DNA of 8,691 bases from DASYSA01 sp036003885 (GTDB lineage Bacteria; Acidobacteriota; Blastocatellia; UBA7656): contig DASYSA010000175.1 in the NCBI GenBank assembly GCA_036003885.1, positions 1-8,691 of the forward strand, in the 5' to 3' direction. Position 1 is the stretch's first letter, and every line of letters starts with the position of its first letter. Shown here one piece after another: positions 1 to 7,800 of the stretch. The position numbers and the translations under genes were made by a program. The notes beneath the pieces were generated by a model that saw only the letters and a list, made by a program, of their open reading frames with translations, was not told the DNA's origin and did not search any database.

Positions 1-506
1 AAATCAACCACGATATGGTGCACAACCAGCACAAGGATGTGTTCCTGTGCCGAGCGAGTGAACAGACTCACCCGTAATAAGGGTCCTCGTTCCAGATCAA
101 AGGGGCGCTGAGTTTCCTCGGCCAGCCGGGTCTTCAGCTCATCCTCGCGCCAGGTTGAGGCATCGGTCTCCTCGAAGTGGACCTTCAGGTGTTCGTGTAT
201 TTGTTGAACGGGTTTGCCGGAGCGCACCGCAACAGTGGTCCGCAGCGAAGGATGGCGATCCACTAGCGCCTGAAATGCGCGCCGCAAGGCCGGAGTGTTT
301 ATATCGGAGCAGATGCGCGCTGCAAAACTGACATTATAAATCGAAATCTCCGGCGCGAACTGGCACAGGAACCATATCCCCTGCTGATTATCGGAGAGCG
401 GATAAAACGATTTGGACCCGCTTACCTTTTTCCGCAGGAGCTGCGCAAGAAGGGCGCGCTTTTCATTGGCTGAAAGATCGGCAGTTCGCTGGGAGGTCTG
501 GCTCAT
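1..506 (-). CDS. NRPS protein D, 5' end (N-terminal condensation domain), partial
   Basis: The first 168 residues of another NRPS (or hybrid PKS-NRPS) protein; the gene runs off the left edge. It begins MSQTSQRTA, followed by a helical leader LSANEKRALLAQLLRKK at about 11-27 that resembles the leader of protein C. A condensation domain then opens with FYPLSDNQQGIWFLCQ (C1-like motif), RHPSLRT (C2) and the catalytic HHIVVD at the very edge. The base pair after the Asp codon is TT, so the next residue is Phe or Leu, not the Gly of the usual HHxxxDG. The domain is clearly more divergent from those in B and C than they are from each other. The start has a good AGAAGG ribosome binding site and directly follows the TAG TGA stops of the MbtH-like stub. 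Because it lies downstream of the thioesterase gene, it either acts earlier in the assembly line or belongs to a separate branch. What follows the C domain is unknown. Confidence 0.92.
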   Translation of the reverse strand, partial: MSQTSQRTADLSANEKRALLAQLLRKKVSGSKSFYPLSDNQQGIWFLCQFAPEISIYNVSFAARICSDINTPALRRAFQALVDRHPSLRTTVAVRSGKPVQQIHEHLKVHFEETDASTWREDELKTRLAEETQRPFDLERGPLLRVSLFTRSAQEHILVLVVHHIVVD

Positions 507-509
507 TCA

Positions 510-593
510 CTAACCTTCTCTGCCTGCATCCTTCCAGCAAAGAGGGTTCTCCCAGCCGGCCGGCCAGATTGAGTACTGCTCTTCGTGATTCAT
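510..593 (-). pseudogene. Truncated MbtH-like ORF (N-terminal half only, 27 codons)
   Basis: This 27-residue ORF reads MNHEEQYSIWP, then AGWENPLCWKDAGREG, and ends at TAG. It matches the N-terminal half of MbtH-like proteins, the small (about 60-75 residue) chaperone-like partners of NRPS adenylation domains: the EQYSxWP signature, the NPxGW element (here NPLCW, with Cys for the usual Gly) and the DAGxxG turn. The second half, normally CLxYIxxVWTDMRPxSLR, is absent, and I did not find it in any frame immediately downstream. The ATG shares an ATGA with the stop of protein C, as expected of a coupled small gene. The TAG is followed in the same frame by TGA and then the ATG of protein D, and the ribosome binding site of protein D lies inside the last codons. 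Trp10 and Trp20 have the spacing of the two tryptophans reported to contact the A domain in MbtH structures. I take it as a decayed or recombined remnant; a functional minimal peptide is possible but unproven. Confidence 0.75.
514..519 (-). promoter_or_regulatory. Ribosome binding site of protein D
   Basis: The minus strand reads AGAAGG here, 7 bases before the ATG at 506-504. It overlaps the final codons (GREG) of the MbtH-like stub, so translation of the stub and of protein D is physically linked. It supports 506 as the start of protein D. Confidence 0.7.
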
Positions 594-3500
594 GACGACT
601 TTGTAAATTGTATCGTCTTCCTTGTCGTCCTTATTCGTTGAGCCTCGTTTATCGTCGGGTCGGTGGATTGACTCTGAGTGAAGCACTCCTCGGCCGATAG
701 CGCCCGGCTGATGCATGCGCTCAGTTTCTCAGCTAAAACTTCAACGTGAGGCTCGTAAACCAGATTGGCGTGATTGCCCGGAACGACATGGACCTCCACT
801 CCAGCATTAGCCCACTCGCTCCAGCCTAACGTCGGATCAGGAGACGGTCCCTCAAGCTCTTCATTAGCCTTGAACAGAGTGACTCGACCCGGGTAGCGAT
901 GCAGTTCATAGTTTCGCGAAGCTTGAAAGTCGCTCTTGAGGATCTCAACAAAACGGTGAGCCTGGGAAATCTCAACTTCCGGGGGCACCAGGCCGGCACT
1001 CTGCGCCAGCTCCAGCACATGGTTTAACACTTCGTCTTTTGGAAGCCGCGCAAGGGGCTCCCAAAGGTCCAACGAAAGACCGAAATAACGGAAAAAATCA
1101 GCCAGCAACACCGCATCAAAATCTGCCTCCGAATATTTCTCATCGGGAGGTGTAATCCGAGCATCCAGTAAGGCGAGTAAGTCCACTTCTTCACCTTGCG
1201 CGTAAAGCTGCTGAGCCATCTCGAAAGCTACAAGACCTCCCATGGACCACCCCCCCAGAAGGTACGGACCATTAGGCTGCACGGTCCGTAGCGCTTTGAT
1301 GTAATCCGTAGCCATGTCTTCGATCCGCGTACGCGGCTCTTCTCCTTCTTCTAGCCCTCTAGCTTGTAGTCCATAGCAGGGTTGATCGGGACCCAGATAG
1401 CGCGCCAGATGAACGTAAGGAAAAACATGTCCACCAGCCGGGTGCACCAAGAAGAGAGGCCGTTTGCTGCCGCCAGGTTGAATCGCCACCAAACAAGACC
1501 AAGGTGCTGGTGTAGCGTCCTGGCGCAGAATACCGGCAAGATACTCAACCGTCGCTCCCTGAAAGACGGTTGCCAGGGGAAGCTTTTTCCCTAGTCTGTT
1601 CTCTATTGAGGCGAACAGACGCGCAGCTAAGAGAGAGTGTCCCCCCAACTCGAAAAAATTGTCTCTTACCCCGATAGGTCGAACGCCTAGAACCTCCTCC
1701 CAGATCTGAGCGAGTTGGAGTTCCAGGTCATCGCGGGGTGCGACGAAAACTTTCTCTGATTCAGGCCTGGCTCGATCCGGCGCCAGCAAAGACCGGCGGT
1801 CTACCTTTCCGCTGGGCATCAGCGGCAAGGCATCGAGCAGCAGGAAAATCGCCGGCACCATGTGCTCAGGCAGTTTTTTCTTCAGAAAATTGCGCAGGTC
1901 ATTCGCCGTGGGGCGGGACTCCTGATCAGCAACGACGTAGGCCACTAAGCGCCTCTCTCCAGGAGCGTCTTCCCGAGCTAAGACGACAGCCTCCCGGACA
2001 GCCGGATATTGGCCAAGCGCTGATTCTATTTCCCCCAGTTCGATTCGGAATCCGCGGATCTTCACTTGGTGGTCAGCACGACCCAGGAACTCAATGTTTC
2101 CGTCCGGCAGATAACGGGCCAGGTCACCGGTCTTGTAGAGTCGGGCTCCTGGCGCCTCGCTGAAGGGGTTGGGAATGAACTTTTCGGCGGTCAGCTCCGG
2201 TCGGTTTAGATAGCCTCGCGCTAATCCCGCACCACCAATGTACAACTCACCGGAGACTCCAACCGGAACAGGGTTGCCGTACTTGTCTAGAATATAGATC
2301 TCTCTGTTGGCGAGCGGACGACCGATGGGAATCCTCTGAAAAGTCCTGTTCTCATAAAGTCGCGGACTAAATTCGAAGGCAGTTGCCGTTATCGTCGTCT
2401 CCGTAGGTCCGTAAACATTGAGTAGACGGACTGAATTTACCGGTGTTCGCTGCCAGAGGTTGAGACCCTCGGGCAACATCGTATCTCCGCCGACAATGAA
2501 AAGTCTGGACTGAATGTTCGGGGCCGGCTCCAGGGCGTTCGCCCACTGTCGAGCCAGTTCTTGCCAGTAGGCGGTGGGAAAAGTGAGCACCGTGAGTCCA
2601 AATTCCAAAATTTTTCTATGAAATTCTGCCGGATGCCACACAGCCGTACCCATCACAACCAGCTTGGCCCCAACGATCAGTGTAGCCAAGATTTCCTCCA
2701 ATGAGACATCGAAACTCAAGGAGGTAAACTGGAGTACCCGGTCGCTGGCGTCGAGTTCGTAGTACCTTTGAGCGGTACGACAATAATCCGCAATCGAGCG
2801 GTGCGAAACGAGAACTCCCTTTGGCTGGCCCGTGGACCCCGAGGTGTAGATTACATAAGCGAGATTTTCCGGTGTGGTTAAGTTGATAGGGTTCTCTCCG
2901 CTTTCACTGGCGATGGTCCCCCAGCCCGAATCGAGACAGAGTATTTGAATACGAGAATTGACAATCGGGGATCGAGAATCGAGATCTCCTATCTTCGGTC
3001 CTCTATATTCGACTAATTCTGCGACCAACCGCTCCTGGATCAACAGGACCGGAGCCTGGGCATCTTTCAGCATAAAAACCAGGCGTTCCTTCGGATACGC
3101 CGGGTCCAGAGGCACATACGCGCCGCCTGCCTTCAGAATGGCTAGTAAACCGATAACCATCTCCAGCGAGCGCTCCAAGCAGACGCCGACCGGCACTTCC
3201 GGTCCTACTCCTCGCGCTCTCAAGTGATGTGCTAGTTGGTTGCTGCGGCGGTTCAGCTCCTCGTACGTCAACTGCTCATGTTCAAACACTACCGCGATGG
3301 CGTCAGGCGTTCGCTGCGCCTGCGCCTCAAAGAGCTGATGAATACTCACATTCTGCGGATAGTTGGTCTTGGTATCATTCCACTCCACCAGCAGTTGCTG
3401 CCGCTCGGTTTTGGTTAACAGCGCCAAGTTCGAGAGGCGCTGCTCAGGATCAGCGACCACTGCTTCCAACAGGGTCTGAAAATTTCCCAGCATACGGGTA

Positions 3501-4846
3501 ATCGTCGCGGCCTCAAATAGATCGGTGTTGTACACGAATGCTGCCGTCAGCCCTTGCTTGGCGTCGATGATCTGAAGGGTCAAATCAAAAAGAGCCGTCT
3601 CGCTGTCAGCCTCAATGGCGCTCAAGGTCAGACCCGGCAGCTCTGCCGACCGCAACGAAATATTCTCCAGCACGAACATTACCTGAAAGAGCGGATTACG
3701 GCTCATATCCCGCTCCAGGCGCAATTCCTCCACCAGCCTCTCGAAGGGCAGGTCTTGACGGGCATACGCCCCCAAACAGACCTCCCTCACCCGCCGCAAA
3801 AGCTCCCGAAAACTGGGATTGCCCGCGAGGTCAGTCCGCAGGACCAGGGTGTTGACGAAGAATCCAATCAGCCCCTCGATCTCCAGCCGATTACGGTTGG
3901 CGATCGGCGTGCCGACAACAAGGTCGTCTTGTCCCGTGTAACGGTGCAATAAAATCTTGAATGCCGCGAGCAATGTCATGAATAGCGTCGTCCCCTCCTG
4001 GCGGCTCAGCGCCTTGAGAGCCTCAGAGAGGGCTTTAGGTAGCGCCACGCTTTGCCTTTTACCTCGCGAGGTCTGGACTGCAGATCGAGGACGATCTGTG
4101 AGCAATTGCAGCACGGAGATATCGGCTAACTGCCGCCTCCAGTAACCAAGCTGCTCTTCCAATACTTCTCCCTGGAGCCACTCCCGCTGCCAAACCGCAA
4201 AGTCCGTATACTGAATGGGCAGTTCCGGAAGCGGCGAGGGTGCCCCATTGGATAACGCGCCATAAAGCGCTACCGCCTCGCGAATGAACACGCCAATGGA
4301 CCACCCGTCGGAGATAATGTGATGCATGGTCACAAGAAACACATGCTCGTGATCGCCCAGCCGCAGCAAAGTAACCCGCAGCAACGGACCTTGAGCCAGG
4401 TCGAAGGGGCGCTGGGCCTCCTCGGTAGCGAGCCGCCTGACCTCCGCCTCACGCTTAGGTTCGGGAAGGTTTCCGAGATCCACCACCGCTACGGGTACAG
4501 TCAGGACCGGGGCTACAACCTGAAACGGTTCACCTGCCATGCTTTGAAAAGTAGTTCGCAGGACTTCGTGACGCTGGACAATCTCGTTGACGATACGCTC
4601 CACTAGGGCGACATCAATCGCGCTTTCAATGCGAAAGGCGCCTGGGGAATTGTATGCAGAACCCGGCATCAACTGATCTAGGAACCACAGCCGCTGCTGG
4701 GCAAAAGAGAGTGGAGCAGGACCGTTGTCGGGACGGCGATGAATGATCTTCGTAGATCCCGCCCATTCGCCGCGCAAGCGCTTTTCGAGCAGCGCTCGTT
4801 TGGCGCCTGAGAGCTGTGCGCGTCGGCTTTCTATATCTTTCATCAT
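590..4846 (-). CDS. NRPS protein C: C-A-PCP-TE termination module
   Basis: A complete 1418-residue termination module. After a basic helical leader (RRAQLSGAKRALLEKRLRG, 8-26) come: a condensation domain at about 44-475 with catalytic HHIISDG at 175-181; an adenylation domain at about 500-1020 with YTSGSTGQPKG at 667-677, NVYGPTETT at 810-818, YKTGD at 904-908 and A10 PSGKVDR (Lys1014); a PCP with ELGGHSL (Ser1071); and a type I thioesterase at about 1118-1380 with GWSMGG nucleophile Ser1201, probable Asp1228 in LLDAR and His1359 in PGNHANLV. It adds one residue and releases the peptide by hydrolysis or cyclisation; which of these cannot be told. Aligning by eye to gramicidin synthetase A gives a pocket code D-V-E-T-F-V-V-I-T-K, with Asp713 supporting an amino acid substrate; I cannot assign it. 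Residues 611-635 carry an extra repeat-like segment. About 40 residues after the TE match nothing I recognise. The start is ATGATG at 4846-4841, with only AAGG just upstream, so translation is probably coupled to protein B, 18 bases away. Confidence 0.96.
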   Translation of the reverse strand: MMKDIESRRAQLSGAKRALLEKRLRGEWAGSTKIIHRRPDNGPAPLSFAQQRLWFLDQLMPGSAYNSPGAFRIESAIDVALVERIVNEIVQRHEVLRTTFQSMAGEPFQVVAPVLTVPVAVVDLGNLPEPKREAEVRRLATEEAQRPFDLAQGPLLRVTLLRLGDHEHVFLVTMHHIISDGWSIGVFIREAVALYGALSNGAPSPLPELPIQYTDFAVWQREWLQGEVLEEQLGYWRRQLADISVLQLLTDRPRSAVQTSRGKRQSVALPKALSEALKALSRQEGTTLFMTLLAAFKILLHRYTGQDDLVVGTPIANRNRLEIEGLIGFFVNTLVLRTDLAGNPSFRELLRRVREVCLGAYARQDLPFERLVEELRLERDMSRNPLFQVMFVLENISLRSAELPGLTLSAIEADSETALFDLTLQIIDAKQGLTAAFVYNTDLFEAATITRMLGNFQTLLEAVVADPEQRLSNLALLTKTERQQLLVEWNDTKTNYPQNVSIHQLFEAQAQRTPDAIAVVFEHEQLTYEELNRRSNQLAHHLRARGVGPEVPVGVCLERSLEMVIGLLAILKAGGAYVPLDPAYPKERLVFMLKDAQAPVLLIQERLVAELVEYRGPKIGDLDSRSPIVNSRIQILCLDSGWGTIASESGENPINLTTPENLAYVIYTSGSTGQPKGVLVSHRSIADYCRTAQRYYELDASDRVLQFTSLSFDVSLEEILATLIVGAKLVVMGTAVWHPAEFHRKILEFGLTVLTFPTAYWQELARQWANALEPAPNIQSRLFIVGGDTMLPEGLNLWQRTPVNSVRLLNVYGPTETTITATAFEFSPRLYENRTFQRIPIGRPLANREIYILDKYGNPVPVGVSGELYIGGAGLARGYLNRPELTAEKFIPNPFSEAPGARLYKTGDLARYLPDGNIEFLGRADHQVKIRGFRIELGEIESALGQYPAVREAVVLAREDAPGERRLVAYVVADQESRPTANDLRNFLKKKLPEHMVPAIFLLLDALPLMPSGKVDRRSLLAPDRARPESEKVFVAPRDDLELQLAQIWEEVLGVRPIGVRDNFFELGGHSLLAARLFASIENRLGKKLPLATVFQGATVEYLAGILRQDATPAPWSCLVAIQPGGSKRPLFLVHPAGGHVFPYVHLARYLGPDQPCYGLQARGLEEGEEPRTRIEDMATDYIKALRTVQPNGPYLLGGWSMGGLVAFEMAQQLYAQGEEVDLLALLDARITPPDEKYSEADFDAVLLADFFRYFGLSLDLWEPLARLPKDEVLNHVLELAQSAGLVPPEVEISQAHRFVEILKSDFQASRNYELHRYPGRVTLFKANEELEGPSPDPTLGWSEWANAGVEVHVVPGNHANLVYEPHVEVLAEKLSACISRALSAEECFTQSQSTDPTINEAQRIRTTRKTIQFTKSS
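2952..2986 (-). repeat. Imperfect heptanucleotide tandem repeat inside the A domain of protein C
   Basis: On the coding strand this stretch is built from degenerate 7-base units such as GATTCTC, GATTGTC and AATTCTC, about five in a row with the first one base short. Three 7-base units make 21 bases, so the protein shows a 7-residue period: DSR and NSR recur seven residues apart (about residues 623-633). It sits between the A2 and A3 motifs of the adenylation domain, in a segment about 15 residues longer than I expect for this family. The frame stays open. Confidence 0.7.
3422..4717 (-). repeat. Condensation domain paralogue, copy in protein C
   Basis: The condensation domain of protein C and that of protein B (5063-6364) are close paralogues. 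They share long conserved runs such as APLSFAQ-RLWFLDQ, GPL-R-TLLRLG, LPELPIQY-D-A-WQR-WLQG, GFF-N-LVLRTDLAGNPSFREL and DLPFE-L-E-LR-ERD-SR-PLFQVM. At DNA level this forms a long, diverged direct repeat that could support recombination between modules. Confidence 0.8.
4771..4826 (-). repeat. Junction linker repeat, copy in N-terminus of protein C
   Basis: This 56-base stretch encodes RRAQLSGAKRALLEKRLRG at the start of protein C. It is a direct repeat of 4870-4925, which encodes the last residues of protein B: 41 of 56 bases match by eye, and 16 of 19 residues. The two copies sit 99 bases apart on either side of the gene boundary. Confidence 0.85.
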
Positions 4847-4864
4847 GCCTTGCCGTTGCTTGAA

Positions 4865-7800
4865 CTAACCGCGCATGCGCTTTTCGAGTAAGGCCCGCTT
4901 TGCCGCCGAGAGTCGAGCCCGTCGTTGTGAGAGTTGAGCTTGTCGTTCCGCAGTATCATCGGCGGGGTTGGCGTCTCGATCTACTTGGGCGTCAACAGGG
5001 AAAATTGCCTCGGTGTCGTTGCCTCGCGCCGATATCCGACGGCGCTCTCTAACGAGCGAAATCGACAGCGTCGAAAGATGCTGGTCTGGATCGGCCACCA
5101 TAGCTTCCAGCAAGAACTGAAAATTCTCCAACATCCGAGTCATGCTGACTGCGTCGAACAGGTCGGCATTGTACTCCAAGACTCCGGTCAGGCCTTCGAT
5201 CCCGTCCGACATCCAAAGAGTCAAATCGAAGTTCGCTCTTGTGCTCTGCGCCGCGGTGTAGCTGGACGACGTTAGGCCCGGCAGATCGAGAGCCGAACCG
5301 GGGGTGTTCTGTAACACGAGCATGACCTGGAACAGCGGCGTGCGGCTTTTATCGCGCTCCGGCCGCAGTTGTTCCAACAGCTTTTCAAACGGGAGATCCT
5401 GGTGCGCATATGCCGTTAACGCCACCGTGCGCACCCGCGCGAGCAGCTCCCGAAAACTAGGGTTGCCGGCAAGGTCCGTGCGCAGCACTAGATTGTTGAT
5501 AAAGAATCCAATCAGTCCCTCGGTCTCGGCCCGGTTCCGGTTAATGATGAAAGTGCCCACGGCGATGTCGTCCTGGCCCGTGTAGCCGTAAAGCAACGTC
5601 GTGAATGCCGTCAGCAGGCTCATGAACGGGGTGACGCCTTCTCGACGACTCAGTAGCTTCAGCTCCTCGGTCAGGCGGCCGCTCAGTACCAAAGGTTGCC
5701 TGGCGCCGCGGAAGGTTTGCACAGGCGGGCGCGGACGGTCGGTCGGCAGGTCCAGCACGGGAACGCCGACAACTTGCCGCTTCCAGTAGGCGAGCTGCGT
5801 TTGCAAAACGTCGCCTTGCAGCCACTGTCGCTGCCAATGGGCATAGTCCGCATACTGGATGGGAAGTTCAGGCAGCAGCTGAGGATACCCGGCGCAGAAG
5901 GCCTGGTAAAGAGCCACCAACTCGCGGGCGAGCACGCTCAAAGACCAGCCGTCGAAGGCAATGTGATGAATGGTCAGAAGAAGTATGTGATCCTCCTCGC
6001 CGAGGCGCAACAAGGTGGATCGCATCAGTGGCCCTTGGCCCAGGTCGAAGGGAAGCTGTGCTTCCTCCGCGGCCAGCGCCTGCGCGCGAATTTCCCGCTC
6101 GGGTGCCGGGTACTCGTAGAGATCTACCAAGGACAAGGTCAGGGCCCAAGCAGGGGAGATCACTTGGACTGGTTTTCCGCTCTCAACCACAAAACGGGTG
6201 CGCAGCGTTTCGTGACGCCTGACGATTTCACTCAGACTCAGCTTGAGCGCCCTCGCGTTGAGCCGGCCAACGAGGCGAAAATTGGCAGGGCGGTTGTACG
6301 CCGGACTGCCAGGCTCCATCTGATCGAGAAACCACAAGCGTTCCTGGGCAAATGAAAGCGGCGCTGAGACGCGGTTTATTCTCCTTGGAATGCTCTCATC
6401 AGAGGAGCGGCCGGAAATGTTTTCCAACGCAGGTAACCGCTGGGCGATCTTCTGACGTTGCGCATTTTCAATCTGGCTCCGGGCGACGGCTGCCGCCAAG
6501 CTTGCTACCGTGGGCGTCTCAAAGAAACTGACAAAGGACAACTCTGTGTGCAGCGCTTCGCGCACTCGGGAAATGACTTGGGTGGCTAGGAGGGAATCCC
6601 CTCCCAACTGAAAGAAGTTGTCGTCGACGCCCACTCGCTGGACGGCTAAAATCTCAGACCAGATCTCGCTCAACTTTTCTTCTATCGGAGTACGCGGGGC
6701 CGTGTAAGCCGCTCTAGCATCGGGTCCTTCGGATGCTCTCAGACCAAGTTTCTCAGCCAAACCGACGCGCTGCGACTTGCCGGTGGGGCCTTGGGGAATC
6801 GCATCGACGATGATCACCCGGCGCGGCACCTTGAAGTCAGCCAGCCGCGCCGCCGCAAAATCTTGAATTTCTCTTTCCGTCGCGGCGGCATTCTCGCGCA
6901 AGACAATGGCGGCGGCGATATCCTCGCCAAGCTTGCCATGAGGAACTGGAAAAGTAACTGCCTGCGCGATCGCTGGATGATTCATCAGCGCTTCATCAAC
7001 TTCATGAGGTGAAATTTTTTCACCGCCTCGGTTGATCACCTCCTTGAGGCGACCCGTGATAAAGAGGTAGCCATCGCTATCCAAGTAGCCCTGGTCCCCC
7101 GTCCTCAGCCAGCCCTCGGTGAAAGCGCGCTCATTGAGCGTTGAGTCGTTTTCGTAGCCTTGCGTGACGTTGGCGCCGCGGATGACGATCTCGCCGACTT
7201 CTTCTGGTCGGCGAAGATGACCAGCGTCATCCATAACAGCCACCTCCGGACCCGCCGCCAATCCCACCGAGCCGGCCTTACGCTGACGCGGAGGCAGTGG
7301 ATTGCTGGCGATCTGGTGCGAAGCTTCAGTCATACCGTAGGCTTCAATCACCGGTGTATTGAACACATTCTCTAATTCCGTCATCACCCGTGGCGGCAAA
7401 CGAGATGACGAAGAACGGATGAACCGCAGTGGACAGTGGGCGATGACTTCGCGGCCGGACACCGCCCGCGCCAGGATCGCTTGATGCATCGTGGGCACCG
7501 CCGTGTACCAGGTGGGACGAAACTCTTCCATCCAGTCAAAAAACTCGGGCGCATAAAAGTCCGGGGTGCAAACCACGCTCGCGCCCGCCGCCAGAGTAGA
7601 AAGAACCGCGCCGATGAGGCCATGGATATGAAAGAGCGGCATCACGTTCAGGCAGTGATCGCTCCGGACCAATTCCAGGGCCATGCGAATGTTGTGGGCG
7701 GATGAGCAGATGTTACTGTGTGTCAGCGGAATGATCTTTGGCCGTGAGGTCGTGCCGGAAGTGTGGAGCACCAATGCCGCATCGTCAGGCTGCATGAAGC

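Noticed and set aside
430..512. Search for the missing C-terminal half of MbtH in a shifted frame
   Set aside because: A +1 frame gives only a few residues (KVSE then stop) and nothing like VWTDMRPxSLR; the DNA is already the leader of protein D. A simple one-base frameshift does not explain the truncation.
555..564. Ten-base palindrome GCCGGCCGGC
   Set aside because: It encodes part of the MbtH-like stub, has no loop or T-run, and is a chance product of GC-rich codons; not a terminator.
510..716. Longer 68-codon version of the MbtH-like ORF, starting at 716
   Set aside because: The 41 extra residues overlap the end of protein C in another frame and look like no MbtH sequence, while the MbtH match begins exactly at the ATG at 593, which forms an ATGA overlap.
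1738..2163. Open frame of 141 codons on the plus strand
   Set aside because: It is antisense to the A domain and A-PCP linker of protein C and is low in plausibility as a protein (many Arg, Pro, Ala, Gln). The same applies to the other plus-strand frames in the window.
5696..6355. Long open frame (219 codons) on the plus strand
   Set aside because: It lies wholly antisense to the condensation domain of protein B, which has full motif support. Its translation shows no recognisable domain and the frame is a by-product of biased codon use.
6960..6980. GCGATCGC octamer, the HIP1 sequence of cyanobacteria
   Set aside because: I noticed a single copy only, inside a coding region; this is no enrichment and does not support a cyanobacterial host.
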